From assembly GCF_003697785.1 (NCBI RefSeq), contig NZ_QOKZ01000002.1, positions 310,001 through 374,000 of the forward strand: a stretch of 64,000 bases of DNA, in the 5' to 3' direction. This DNA comes from Paracoccus alkanivorans. Lineage in GTDB: Bacteria; Pseudomonadota; Alphaproteobacteria; Rhodobacterales; Rhodobacteraceae. Positions 18,184 through 28,485 of the stretch are shown here, piece after piece. Below the pieces are notes generated by a model, which saw only the letters and a program-made list of their open reading frames with translations, was not told where the DNA came from and searched no databases. How positions within the stretch are numbered: position 1 is the first letter of the stretch; every line of letters begins with the position of its first letter. A program made the translations under genes and the position numbers.

Positions 18184-18204
18184 GGGGCCGGTCATCCCGG
18201 CCCC
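18184..18204. terminator. Bidirectional hairpin between betC and DUF2852
   Basis: The arms GGGGCCGG and CCGGCCCC form an 8-bp stem with a 5-nt loop. It lies between the convergent betC and DUF2852 genes, with no T-tract on the plus side. Confidence 0.5.
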
Positions 18205-18219
18205 GTTCATCAGCTCCGA

Positions 18220-18624
18220 TCAGTTATCGGTCTTGGTCTCGCGCTGTTCCATGAACTGGTCGAACTCCGCCTTGTCCTTGGCCTCGCGCAGTTTCTGCAG
18301 GAAGTCCATGAACTCGCTGTGTTCTTCCTCCAGCCGCTTCAGCGTTTCCTCGCGATAGGCGTCGAAGGCGGTATTCCCGGTCGGCATCGCGTGATACCGG
18401 CTGCGGTAGCTGCGTTTGCTGCATCCAAACATGCGTTTACTCCAGATCATATAGGCGAGAATGGCGAGCCCGACCGGCCAGAAAGCGACAAAACCAAGGA
18501 TCATGGCGATGATCCAGGCGGCTTTGCCGCGTTCGTCCAGCCAGTCACGCGCCCGTCCGAACGGTCCCAAACCCGCATTTCGCGGCATGTGGTAATTGGG
18601 CAAGCTGTGCGAAGCACCGTGCAT
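18220..18624 (-). CDS. DUF2852 family membrane protein
   Basis: This 134-aa protein has one hydrophobic stretch (WIIAMILGFVAFWPVGLAIL, residues ~36-60). An acidic, coiled-coil-like C-terminal half follows (ETLKRLEEEHSEFMDFLQKL). The pattern matches DUF2852, common in Rhodobacterales and Rhizobiales and without known function. It stands alone, convergent with betC. Confidence 0.8.
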   Translation of the reverse strand: MHGASHSLPNYHMPRNAGLGPFGRARDWLDERGKAAWIIAMILGFVAFWPVGLAILAYMIWSKRMFGCSKRSYRSRYHAMPTGNTAFDAYREETLKRLEEEHSEFMDFLQKLREAKDKAEFDQFMEQRETKTDN

Positions 18625-18819
18625 TTCTGTGATCCCCTCATGTTAATGTTAATCACATTTACATAGATGGGCATGGCGATGCCCACGTCAAGAGCCGTCT
18701 TTCGATTTTTGTTCCGGGCAATCAGAGACCGCGATTTTACAGGCAATTTCGCGGCAATTCGGGCGGGGGATTCCGGCTTATACGCCCTTGATTCATCATC
18801 CGCCTATCTGATCCGCCGG

Positions 18820-19437
18820 TCAATCGTCGGGAATCAGCCCCAGCCCGCGCAGATAGATGATCGCGCCGCTTTCCAGCATCTCGGCCGGTTCGACCGGCGC
18901 CCGCCTTCCGGGCTTGCCGCGCGAGAACAATTCGACCACACCATGGCTCATCGCCCAGATATGATTGGCAACCATGCGCGCGGGAGGGCGCCGGTTCTCG
19001 GGCAATCGGCTTGCCAGGGCCTCTGCCGCGCGCAACAGGACCCCCTGCGCTTTCTCGGATGCCTGGGACAGTTCGGCATTCCCCGCGATCGAGATCCCCG
19101 ATTCGAACATCGCCATGTAATAGCCGGGCCGCTGCCGTGCGAAATCCAGGTAAGCCTGTCCCATCCGCAGAAACGCGGTCAGGGTCCGGGGATGGCCGTC
19201 GTCGAAGGCCGCATCCAGCCGTTCGGTGAATTCCAGAAAACCGAGACGCGCAACCTCTTCGATCAGGTCGTCGCGGCCCTTGAAATGCCGATAGGGCGCC
19301 GCCGGGGAAACCCCGGCACGGCGCGCCGCCTCGGACATGGTGAAGGCTTGCGGGCCGAGTTCCTCGATCAGCGCGGCGGTCGCCTCGACCAATGCCTGGC
19401 GCAGGTTTCCGTGATGATAGCTCTTGCGGTCCGCCAA
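18820..19437 (-). CDS. TetR/AcrR-family transcriptional regulator
   Basis: The N-terminal HTH reads FTMSEAARRAGVSPAAPYRHF, preceded by the SYHHGNLRQAL segment typical of a TetR subgroup. The C-terminal half (about 80-205) resembles the WHG-type ligand domain. It is not BetI-like, despite lying near betC. The start codon is TTG at 19437. The gene lies 12 bp after the HPr stop on the same strand, so it is probably the last gene of the hprK transcript. Targets cannot be inferred. Confidence 0.9.
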   Translation of the reverse strand: MADRKSYHHGNLRQALVEATAALIEELGPQAFTMSEAARRAGVSPAAPYRHFKGRDDLIEEVARLGFLEFTERLDAAFDDGHPRTLTAFLRMGQAYLDFARQRPGYYMAMFESGISIAGNAELSQASEKAQGVLLRAAEALASRLPENRRPPARMVANHIWAMSHGVVELFSRGKPGRRAPVEPAEMLESGAIIYLRGLGLIPDD

Positions 19438-19449
19438 TGCACCGCCGCC

Positions 19450-19728
19450 CTACATGCCTTCGCCGAAATAATCGGCCACCAGTTCCTCCAGCGCATCCGC
19501 CAGCGCCGCCGCATCCGGCCCGGTCGTCGTCACGGTAATCGCACTGCCGCGCGGGGCGGTCAGCATCAGCAGCCCCATGATCGAATCGCCCGACACGCTC
19601 ATCCCGTCCTTTTCGACCATCGCCTGCGCGTCGAAACGCTCGACCACATCGACGAATTTCGCGCTGGCCCGTGCATGCAGACCCTTGACATTGATGATCG
19701 GCAATTCACGGGTAACGGAAGAACTCAT
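19450..19728 (-). CDS. ptsH: Phosphocarrier protein HPr
   Basis: The 92-aa protein has the phosphorylatable His in GLHARASAKFV (His18, equivalent to His15). The regulatory Ser lies in SGDSIMGLLML (Ser49, equivalent to Ser46), the target of HprK. It overlaps the EIIA gene by 4 bp (ATGA). In this sugar-transport-free PTS it relays phosphate to EIIA and acts in regulation rather than uptake. Confidence 0.96.
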   Translation of the reverse strand: MSSSVTRELPIINVKGLHARASAKFVDVVERFDAQAMVEKDGMSVSGDSIMGLLMLTAPRGSAITVTTTGPDAAALADALEELVADYFGEGM

Positions 19729-20147
19729 CTTGCATGGGTCCCGGTATCAAGGACCGCCTCGATCGGGACATTGTAGGAGTTGATATATTTGCGCCCCGCC
19801 TCCTTGGCGAAGGCAACCGCGTCGGGCACCGGCAGATGCCGCGACTTGGCCAGCTTGACCAGCATCGGCAGATTGGCACCATACAGGATCGTGCGGTTCC
19901 GCATCGCGCAGGCAGGCACAGACAGGTTCGAGGGCGAACCGCCGAACAAATCCGTGACCACCACCACGCCATCGCCATGATCGACAGCATTCGCGGCGGC
20001 CTGGATTTCAGCGGTTTTCGCAGCCCGGTCGTGATCATCCTCGATCGAGACGGCGGCAATGCCGCTTTGCGGACCTACGACATGCTCGACCGCGGACAGA
20101 TATTCCCGCGCAAGCCCGCCATGTGCGACAATGACAATTCCGATCAA
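19725..20147 (-). CDS. PTS EIIA component, mannose type (regulatory)
   Basis: The 140-aa EIIA-Man fold carries the phospho-acceptor His9 in IVIVAHGGLA and the typical VVTDLFGGSPSN loop. No EIIB, EIIC or EIID genes are nearby, as in the incomplete PTS of other alphaproteobacteria, where this protein serves as a signalling branch. The start is TTG at 20147, and the stop overlaps the HPr ATG. Confidence 0.93.
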   Translation of the reverse strand: MIGIVIVAHGGLAREYLSAVEHVVGPQSGIAAVSIEDDHDRAAKTAEIQAAANAVDHGDGVVVVTDLFGGSPSNLSVPACAMRNRTILYGANLPMLVKLAKSRHLPVPDAVAFAKEAGRKYINSYNVPIEAVLDTGTHAR

Positions 20148-20178
20148 CGCGTTCCACCAGTACTAATAAAGCCGCTTA

Positions 20179-21177
20179 TCACGACGCATTCCCCGGGCGA
20201 ATGGCCCCTTGTCCTGCCGCGCTGGCGGGCAAGACTTCGCCAATGGCCGGGGACGCTGTCATACGGCGTTCAAGTTCCCTATGCCTTATTGACACCGGCC
20301 ATCCCGCATCTGCAAGCGCTACTGCCATTTTTTCCACCAAAGTAACCGAACGGTGTTGCCCTCCGGTACACCCAAAGCCGATCGACAGGTGAGTTTTGCC
20401 CTCCTCGACATGCGCGGGAAGCAGAAAAACTATCAGATCGCGTATGCGTGAGAAGAATTCCTCGTAACGCGAATCGCGGCAGACGAAGTCCTGGACCTCA
20501 GCCTGTGTTCCATTCATCTCGCGCAGGCCCTTCTCCCAATGCGGATTGGCCAGGAAGCGGCAGTCGAACATGAGGTCGAGTCCGCGCGGCACCCCCCGCT
20601 TGTAGGAAAAGGAATGGACCGATACGCTCAGCCGCCTGTCGGGACGCGTGTCGAACCAGCGCCCAAGCTCGGCCCTCAGGTCATGCGGCGACAATTCCGT
20701 CGTATCGACCAGCACGTCGGCGCGCGCCCGAATCGGCGCCAGCAGGTCGACCTCGCTCGTGACCCCCATCAGGGGCGATCCGTCGGGGGCCAGCGGATGC
20801 CTGCGCCGTGTCTCGTTATAACGGCTGAGCAGTGTGTCGGGCGCACAGTCGAGATACAGCACTTCGGGTGCATAATGCGGATTGCGGGTCAGGCGGTCGA
20901 TCAGTTCTATCAGATTCGCCGCCGAGAAATCCCTATTGCGCACGTCAAGCCCGAGGGCCAGCGGCCCGGGGCGAGACGGCCCGTCCAGGAGGCGTGGGAC
21001 CAGTGAAAGCGGCAGGTTGTCGATCGCCTCGAATCCCAGATCCTCAAGCACGTTGATGGCGGTCGAACGCCCTGCGCCCGACGGGCCCGTGACCAGGACG
21101 ACGCGTTGCATCGCTGCAGGATCGGGATTGCTTCGATCCTTCCCGCAAGCCATCCGGTCCTCGGCCATTTGATCCAT
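20179..21177 (-). CDS. rapZ: RapZ/YvcJ family nucleotide-binding protein (RNase adapter)
   Basis: The N-terminal P-loop GPSGAGRST (residues ~30-38) and the C-terminal [12 protein letters not shown] motif identify RapZ. In enterobacteria RapZ guides RNase E to GlmZ; in alphaproteobacteria the target is unknown. The 332-aa frame includes ~22 extra N-terminal residues. The AAAGGAG lies too close to the first ATG but at a good distance for the ATG at codon 4 (21168). It sits 17 bp after hprK and 31 bp before EIIA, all on one transcript. Confidence 0.93.
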   Translation of the reverse strand: MDQMAEDRMACGKDRSNPDPAAMQRVVLVTGPSGAGRSTAINVLEDLGFEAIDNLPLSLVPRLLDGPSRPGPLALGLDVRNRDFSAANLIELIDRLTRNPHYAPEVLYLDCAPDTLLSRYNETRRRHPLAPDGSPLMGVTSEVDLLAPIRARADVLVDTTELSPHDLRAELGRWFDTRPDRRLSVSVHSFSYKRGVPRGLDLMFDCRFLANPHWEKGLREMNGTQAEVQDFVCRDSRYEEFFSRIRDLIVFLLPAHVEEGKTHLSIGFGCTGGQHRSVTLVEKMAVALADAGWPVSIRHRELERRMTASPAIGEVLPASAAGQGAIRPGNAS

Positions 21178-21194
21178 GCTCCTTTCGCTTGACG

Positions 21195-21617
21195 CTAATC
21201 GGCGCGTCCGGCCAGCAGATACTGCCGCAGCGCAGCATAAAGATGCGGTCGATAAGGGCCGAGTGCAAGTGGTAGTTGAATCCCCAGCAACTCATGATAC
21301 CGCAAAGGAGGTAAACGCGTCTCCTCCTCCCGGCCCAAATCGACCACAAGCGACAGGGCCGTGGGACTTGCTGCATCTGCAAACAATACACCGATCCGGT
21401 GCGCCTCTATCCGCCCGGACAATGTCGCGGGGGCCGCCGCGATGATCCTGTCTTCTTCGCGATGCAGATCGGTCCGGTCGTCGCTGACCAGTTGCGCGCC
21501 CACGGCCATCAACTGCAGCGCGAGGGTGGATTTGCCCGAGCCGGACGGTCCGATGATCAGGAGTCCCCGCCCCGCCAGCGCGACCACCGTTCCGTGAATC
21601 TGTGTTGTTCGAATCAT
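21195..21617 (-). CDS. hprK: HPr kinase/phosphorylase, short alphaproteobacterial type
   Basis: At 140 aa this is only the C-terminal catalytic domain, as usual in alphaproteobacteria, lacking the N-terminal domain of Gram-positive HprK. The P-loop GPSGSGKST spans residues 23-31, and LVSDDRTDL follows. The segment [11 protein letters not shown] resembles the kinase/phosphorylase loop. It would phosphorylate Ser49 of HPr. It is the first gene of hprK-rapZ-EIIA-ptsH and is divergent from pckA. No ChvG/ChvI genes precede it. Confidence 0.93.
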   Translation of the reverse strand: MIRTTQIHGTVVALAGRGLLIIGPSGSGKSTLALQLMAVGAQLVSDDRTDLHREEDRIIAAAPATLSGRIEAHRIGVLFADAASPTALSLVVDLGREEETRLPPLRYHELLGIQLPLALGPYRPHLYAALRQYLLAGRAD

Positions 21618-21762
21618 ATCGCCCTCCGATCCGGACCAAGCTTGTCAGCTTTTTTCCGCCACCAGCCAGCTTTTGACCCCCTTGATGGCGATAACATGTG
21701 AAGTTTGCGCTAACCGGGATCGCTAGCTTCTTTTTTCATTGGAACCCTGTGCTATAGGCCCG

Positions 21763-21802
21763 ACTTACTGCGTCACATTACCTTTGCAGGCGCCCAGTAA
21801 GT
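21763..21802 (+). promoter_or_regulatory. Long-loop inverted repeat in the pckA leader
   Basis: ACTTACTG (21763-21770) pairs with CAGTAAGT (21795-21802), with a 24-nt loop. The 3' arm abuts the AGGAG ribosome binding site, so folding could mask it. This may also be chance. Confidence 0.3.
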
Positions 21803-21816
21803 CAGGAGCATATCAC

Positions 21817-23412
<1,596 letters not shown>

Positions 23413-23432
23413 AGCAGCGCGCCCGATCGCGT

Positions 23433-23461
23433 CCCGCCGGGGCCCTGCCGGCCCCGGCGGG
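23433..23461 (+). terminator. Strong hairpin after pckA
   Basis: The arms CCCGCCGGGGCC and GGCCCCGGCGGG form a 12-bp GC stem with a 5-nt loop, 20 bp after the pckA stop. A T-poor tail (TTGAGGTTG) follows. Confidence 0.7.
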
Positions 23462-23522
23462 TTGAGGTTGCGCAATCCATCGGCTTGGCCCAGAGATATC
23501 CGGGGTAAGGAAGAGGGGTTCC

Positions 23523-24416
23523 ATGCGCGTAATTTTCATGGGAACGCCCGAATTCTCGGTTCCTGCATTGCGGATGCTGGTAGGGGCGCATGAGGTCGTG
23601 GCAGTATATTCGCAGCCACCGCGAGAGGCGGGACGAGGGCAGAAATTGCGGCCTTCTCCCGTCCATGCGGAGGCGGAACGGTTGGGGCTCGAGGTCAGGA
23701 CCCCGCTGCGCCTGCGCGACACCAAGGCACAGGAGGAGTTTGCCGCGCTGCAGGCGGATGTGGCGGTCGTTGTGGCCTATGGCCTGATTCTGCCGCAGGC
23801 GGTTCTGGATGCACCCCGCTTGGGCTGTCTGAACATCCATGCCTCGCTGCTGCCGCGATGGCGGGGGGCAGCGCCGATCCATCGGGCGGTGATGGCCGGA
23901 GATGCCGAGACAGGTGTGGCGATCATGCAGATGGAGGCGGGGCTGGATACCGGGCCGGTGCTGGCCGAGGCGCGAACCCGGATCGGCGCGGAGGAAACCA
24001 CCGCCGATCTGCATGACCGTCTGGCCGCGATGGGGGCGGATCTGATCGTCGAGGTGCTGGCCGGACTACCCATGAAAGCACAGCCGCAATCCGGGCAAGG
24101 CGTGACCTATGCCGCCAAGATCGACAAGGCCGAGGCGCGTATCGACTGGAACCGTTCCGCCATCGAACTGGATCGCCAGATCCGCGGTCTGTCGCCCTTT
24201 CCGGGAGCCTGGTGCGAGATCGGGGGCGAACGCGTCAAGCTGTTGCGCAGCCGACTGACCAGCGGACAAGGCAAGCCGGGACAAGTGCTGCCGGGCTTCC
24301 GCATCGCCTGCGGCGAAGGAGCGGTCGAAATCCTGCAGGCACAGCGTTCAGGCAAAAAGCCCATGAAGACCGCGGAATTGCTGCGCGGCTGGACCCTTCC
24401 TGCCAAGTTGGATTGA
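23523..24416 (+). CDS. fmt: Methionyl-tRNA formyltransferase
   Basis: Fmt formylates initiator Met-tRNA with 10-formyl-THF. The catalytic region is complete, with [19 protein letters not shown] (Asn/His) and [10 protein letters not shown] (Asp). The N-terminal [16 protein letters not shown] is diagnostic. A C-terminal OB-like domain closes the 297 aa. Peptide deformylase (def), which often precedes fmt, is absent here. A weak hairpin (ATCGGGTT/AATCCGAT, 24431-24450) follows its stop. Confidence 0.97.
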   Translation: MRVIFMGTPEFSVPALRMLVGAHEVVAVYSQPPREAGRGQKLRPSPVHAEAERLGLEVRTPLRLRDTKAQEEFAALQADVAVVVAYGLILPQAVLDAPRLGCLNIHASLLPRWRGAAPIHRAVMAGDAETGVAIMQMEAGLDTGPVLAEARTRIGAEETTADLHDRLAAMGADLIVEVLAGLPMKAQPQSGQGVTYAAKIDKAEARIDWNRSAIELDRQIRGLSPFPGAWCEIGGERVKLLRSRLTSGQGKPGQVLPGFRIACGEGAVEILQAQRSGKKPMKTAELLRGWTLPAKLD

Positions 24417-24720
24417 CTTGTAGCCTCACCATCGGGTTCACGAATCCGATCGCGCCCCGGAGACGCGCGGTTGCCGATTGGTGCCCATCCATTCCCCCGA
24501 CGATGCCAACCAGCGTGGCTGGCTGAATTTCACGATACGTGACTTGCCGGCCGAGGCTTCATGGCTGCCTGAAGCGATGGAGGCATGTCAACGCCAGCTG
24601 GAAATCTCAAATCGAGGCGGGCGCGGCATACTCCAATTCCGAATGCATTCAGGCAGAACGGGAAAACAGTTCCGGACCATTTCCCCTGCCGAAACGGCAG
24701 CCTCTCTTGCCTGCAATAGT
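24417..24720. other. 304-bp gap between convergent fmt and gshB
   Basis: Apart from the weak hairpin after fmt, I recognise nothing here. A plus-strand frame opening at GTG 24478 shows fair third-position GC for ~60 codons, but it runs into the antisense of gshB and matches no family I know. It could be a gene remnant. Confidence 0.4.
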
Positions 24721-25668
24721 TTATCTCTCGGCGTAGCGTCTCTCGATCGCATCCCAGATCAGGGCCGCCGCGTTGATCCCGTCAAAACGCTCCAGTTCCT
24801 GAAGCCCGGTCGGAGAGGTGACATTGATCTCGGTCAGCCAGCCGTCGATGACATCGATACCAGTGAAGATCAGCCCTTTCTCGCGCAATACCGGGCCGAT
24901 CCGCCTGCAGATTTCACGCTCCCGATCGGTCAGGTCGACTTTCTCGGCACGTCCGCCGACATGCATGTTCGAACGCGCCTCCCCCTCTTGCGGAACGCGG
25001 TTGATTGCGCCGACCGGCTCTCCATCGACCAGAATGATCCGCTTATCACCCTTCGCCACCGCCGGAAGATATTTCTGCGCGATCATCGGCTCGCGGTTGA
25101 TCCCGGCAAAAGTCTCCAGCAGCGCGGAAAGATTCGGATCGCCGGGACGCAAATGAAACACGCCGGCTCCGCCATTGCCGTAAAGCGGCTTGACGATGAT
25201 TTCGCTGTGACGCTCCCGAAACCGCCGGAAATCGGACAGGTCACGGGCGATCATGGTCGGCGGGGTCAGGTCAGGGAAATCCAGAACCATCAGCTTCTCG
25301 GGACAGTTGCGCACCCAGAACGGATCATTGACGACCAGGGTATCGGGATGCACCCGGTCCAGAAGATGGGTGGAGGTGACATATCCCATGTCGAAAGGCG
25401 GATCCTGCCGAAGCCACACCACGTCGAACTCGCTCAGATCGACTTCGGCCCAATCCCCGAAAGTCACGTGATCCCCCTCCTTGCGCCGCAAGGTCACCGG
25501 GCGGCCGCGTGCGATCACGCGCCCCTCGTCATAGCGAAGCTGATCGACCGTATACTGGAACAACCGGTGCCCGCGCGCCTCGGCCTCCAATCCGATGCGA
25601 AAGGTGCTGTCGCCGTTGATGTCAACGGCTTCGATCGGATCCATCTGCAATGCGACGTAAAGGCTCAT
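24721..25668 (-). CDS. gshB: Glutathione synthetase
   Basis: GshB joins gamma-glutamylcysteine and glycine using ATP. The N-terminal [15 protein letters not shown], the ATP-grasp part [17 protein letters not shown] and the ending [19 protein letters not shown] are characteristic. The 315-aa length is normal. An AGGAGG precedes the ATG. It is the third gene on the strand after rsmI and yraN, with small gaps, a common alphaproteobacterial order. Confidence 0.97.
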   Translation of the reverse strand: MSLYVALQMDPIEAVDINGDSTFRIGLEAEARGHRLFQYTVDQLRYDEGRVIARGRPVTLRRKEGDHVTFGDWAEVDLSEFDVVWLRQDPPFDMGYVTSTHLLDRVHPDTLVVNDPFWVRNCPEKLMVLDFPDLTPPTMIARDLSDFRRFRERHSEIIVKPLYGNGGAGVFHLRPGDPNLSALLETFAGINREPMIAQKYLPAVAKGDKRIILVDGEPVGAINRVPQEGEARSNMHVGGRAEKVDLTDREREICRRIGPVLREKGLIFTGIDVIDGWLTEINVTSPTGLQELERFDGINAAALIWDAIERRYAER

Positions 25669-25734
25669 GCCGCCCTCCTGAAATGCGTCGCTCGCTTGTC
25701 GCCCGAGGAACGTGCGGATGCAAGTGGCCCGGAA

Positions 25735-26181
25735 CTAGCCGCCAAAGGCGTTTTCGATCACCCGGACCCGGCCCGGAGCATCCACCAGCGCCGCATCGAA
25801 GCGCATCTCGCTCAGCGATCCCGCAGGCCGGTTCCCGCAAAACTCACAGGCGGCCAGGCAGATGCGGTCCATCTGCCTGCGCAACAGCCGCTCCGCCGCC
25901 AGCGCATGGGTGGACGCGGATTTCACCTCGACAAATATCACCCCATCACCGCGCTGACAGACAAGATCGATTTCCCCCGCCTTGCCCCGCCAGCGCCGTG
26001 CAAGCACCTCATATCCCTGCGCCTTGTAATGGGCCGCCACCCGCTCCTCGGCCAACAGGCCCGACATCGCGGCAACTACCCCCCGCCTCGCCCGCCTGCC
26101 CGGAAACCGTCGCGATGGCGGGGTGCCGCGCTTGACATCGCCATCGATCCGCTCATCGAAAAACCGCGATTGATAACCCAT
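25735..26181 (-). CDS. UPF0102 / YraN family protein
   Basis: The 148-aa protein has the YraN endonuclease-like core: AEERVAAHYKAQGYEVLARRWR, GEIDLVC and VFVEVKSAS. These form a PD-(D/E)xK-like arrangement, with the D of GEID and E-x-K. An N-terminal basic extension of ~38 residues precedes MSGLLAEERV, so translation may start at that internal Met. The function is unproven. It is 34 bp downstream of rsmI. Confidence 0.92.
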   Translation of the reverse strand: MGYQSRFFDERIDGDVKRGTPPSRRFPGRRARRGVVAAMSGLLAEERVAAHYKAQGYEVLARRWRGKAGEIDLVCQRGDGVIFVEVKSASTHALAAERLLRRQMDRICLAACEFCGNRPAGSLSEMRFDAALVDAPGRVRVIENAFGG

Positions 26182-26215
26182 TCCGGAACATTCTCCTCAA
26201 AGGCGATACATCGCC

Positions 26216-27163
26216 TCAATCCTCGCCGTCATCCCGCCCGGCAAGCGCAAGGGCGGTCTGATACACATCTCTCCTGCGAAGCCCCAGATCATGCGCCACC
26301 TCGCGCGCGGCATCCTTGACCGTCATGCTTTGCAATTTTTCCTGCAGCGCCGCGCGAAGCTGGTCCTCGCCGATAGACACGGGGGCCGGACGATCCAGCA
26401 CCAGCACGACCTCGCCTTTCAGGCTTTGCATACGCGGATCGGCCAGCAGTTCTGCCGCCGTTCCCCGAATCACCTCTTCGAATTTCTTCGTCAGTTCCCG
26501 GGCCACCACGATAACTCGATTCGCCTCGATTTCGAACAGCTCTTCCACTGTCTGGTTAACCCGCCGGGGGCTCTCGAACAGGATCACCGTCGCATCGATC
26601 ACCGCCCATTGCCGCAGCCATGTCGCGCGGGCAGCCTTGGTCGCGGGCGGAAATCCGGCGAACAGGAACCGGTCGCTCGGCAGGCCCGACAGGCTCAGAG
26701 CCGCAAGTGCGGCCGAGGGACCGGGAACCGCATGCACCCGGCTGCCCTGCGCGGCCGCGTCCCGCGCCAGCCGGTAACCGGGATCGGCGACCAGCGGCGT
26801 GCCGGCATCGGATGCATAAGCCACGCTGCGCCCTTCGCGCAGCGCGACCAGGATCGCCGGGCGCTGCCGGTCGGCGTTATGGTCGTGATAGGCCATGATC
26901 CGGCGCCCGCGCAGGGGTATGCCGTGAATATCCATCAGGTGCCGCATCACCCTTGTATCCTCGGCTGCCAGCAGCTCCGCCGAGTTCAGCACATCCAGCG
27001 CATGCAGCGTGATGTCCCGTGCCGCGCCGATCGGGGTTGCAACCAGGTGCAGGCCCGGTTCCAGCGCCACCGCCTCGACATGTGCCGCAAGACGGCGGGC
27101 CGGCTCCTCCGCGGTGCTGCGGGTGCCCGTGTTTCCGCGTGCTGGTCTTTCGCTCACAGGCAT
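26216..27163 (-). CDS. rsmI: 16S rRNA 2'-O-ribose C1402 methyltransferase
   Basis: RsmI methylates the 2'-OH of C1402 in the decoding centre. The tetrapyrrole-methylase fold shows LHLVATPIGAARDIT, LLAAEDTRVMRHLM, the YHDHN segment and VAYASDAGTPLVADPGY. The first ATG directly abuts AGGAG; the GTG two codons later (27157) has better spacing. It is divergent from the LpoA-like lipoprotein. Confidence 0.96.
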   Translation of the reverse strand: MPVSERPARGNTGTRSTAEEPARRLAAHVEAVALEPGLHLVATPIGAARDITLHALDVLNSAELLAAEDTRVMRHLMDIHGIPLRGRRIMAYHDHNADRQRPAILVALREGRSVAYASDAGTPLVADPGYRLARDAAAQGSRVHAVPGPSAALAALSLSGLPSDRFLFAGFPPATKAARATWLRQWAVIDATVILFESPRRVNQTVEELFEIEANRVIVVARELTKKFEEVIRGTAAELLADPRMQSLKGEVVLVLDRPAPVSIGEDQLRAALQEKLQSMTVKDAAREVAHDLGLRRRDVYQTALALAGRDDGED

Positions 27164-27271
27164 CTCCTTTTACCGTTTTCGGACCTTCCGCCTGATTGCC
27201 AATCCCGGGCGATGGACATAGGCTGCTGGCCGTGATCCGCCGATACCTACATTACAGCAGGGAAATTTCAT

Positions 27272-28483
27272 ATGTCCGCAATTATCACGAGCCGGGGACC
27301 GTTTCCGCTCCGTCGTCTGGCATTGCGTGCCGGGGCCGTTCTGTCCGCCTTTGTCATCGCCGCTTGCGAGCCCATGGGCGGAGGCAATGTCGCCTCGGTG
27401 GGTCCCGAGGCCGGCCAGATGATCGATCCCGGCCAGCCGGTCAAGGTGGCATTGCTGGTCCCGGGCGGCACCGGAAACCCCAATATCGAGACGCTGGCCC
27501 GCAGCCTCAAGAACGCCGCCAGAATGGCCGCCGCCGACGCCCAGGGCGCGAACATCGACCTGAGCATCTACGACACGGGCGGGAATACCCAGCAGGCCGT
27601 CGCGCGGGCCAATGCCGCCGCCGATGCCGGAGCCAAGATCATCGTCGGTCCGCTTTATGCCGAGGCGGCGAATGCCGTCGGCGCCGCCATGATGCCCCGC
27701 AATATCAACGTATTGTCATTTTCCAACAATACCGAGGTGGCAGGCGGCAATGTTTTCGTGATGGGCACCAATTTCGGCAATATTGCCGATCGGCTGGTGG
27801 GTTACGGCGTCCGCCAGGGCAAGCGCAACGTCTATGTCGTGGCCGAGGACGACGTGGCGGGCCAGATCGGCGGCCGCGCCATCGAGGCCGCAATCGCCCG
27901 CAATGGCGCACGGCTGGCCGGGCGCAGCAACCATCCGGTCTCGATCACCGGCATCGACTCCGTCACTCCGCAGATCTCGGCGGCAGCGAAATCGGGTCAG
28001 GTGGATGCGATCTTCATGACCGCCAATCACCAGGCAGTCCTGCCCTATCTGACCGAGAAACTGGCCGCGGCAGGTGTCACCTCTCAGGTTACCCAGTTCA
28101 TGGGCCTGACGCGTTGGGACGAGCCCCGCTCGCGCATGACATTGCAGCAGCTGCAGAATGGCTGGTTCGCGATCCCCGATCAGCGGCTTGCGCAGCAATT
28201 CAACGCCCGCTACCAGGCCGCTTACGGCGAAGCACCGCACGCGCTGGCCCCTCTGGCCTATGACAGCATCGCGGCGATCGCCTCGCAGGTTCGCGCCGGC
28301 AAGCGCAATGCCGTCACCACAAGCGGGTTGACCCAGAATTCGGGCTTTGCCGGTGTCGGTGGGGTGTTCCGGCTGCGGCCCGACCGCACCGCCGAGCGGG
28401 GGCTGGCCGTGGCCACGATCCGTAACAACCAGCTGGTCATTCTCGACCCGGCTCCGCGCGGCTTCGGCGGGTTCGGTTTCTGA
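27272..28483 (+). CDS. LpoA-like penicillin-binding protein activator lipoprotein
   Basis: The signal sequence ends in the lipobox VIAAC, so the mature protein is a lipoprotein. Residues ~55-390 form a periplasmic type I binding fold: VKVALLVPGGTGNPNIETLARSLKNAARMA, IIVGPLYAEAANAVG and LTRWDEPRS. It resembles the C-terminal domain of LpoA, which activates PBP1A, but without LpoA's N-terminal TPR part. An alternative is a branched-chain amino acid type receptor. It lies 2 bp before glnD. Confidence 0.82.
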   Translation: MSAIITSRGPFPLRRLALRAGAVLSAFVIAACEPMGGGNVASVGPEAGQMIDPGQPVKVALLVPGGTGNPNIETLARSLKNAARMAAADAQGANIDLSIYDTGGNTQQAVARANAAADAGAKIIVGPLYAEAANAVGAAMMPRNINVLSFSNNTEVAGGNVFVMGTNFGNIADRLVGYGVRQGKRNVYVVAEDDVAGQIGGRAIEAAIARNGARLAGRSNHPVSITGIDSVTPQISAAAKSGQVDAIFMTANHQAVLPYLTEKLAAAGVTSQVTQFMGLTRWDEPRSRMTLQQLQNGWFAIPDQRLAQQFNARYQAAYGEAPHALAPLAYDSIAAIASQVRAGKRNAVTTSGLTQNSGFAGVGGVFRLRPDRTAERGLAVATIRNNQLVILDPAPRGFGGFGF

Positions 28484-28485
28484 TC

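Noticed and set aside
18820-19437. The TetR gene near betC considered as betI
   Set aside because: Its N-terminal and C-terminal segments do not follow BetI, and it belongs with the HPr operon by position.
24478-26319. A 613-codon plus-strand frame over gshB and yraN
   Set aside because: Most of it is antisense to real genes. Only the first ~60 codons are outside them and they match nothing.
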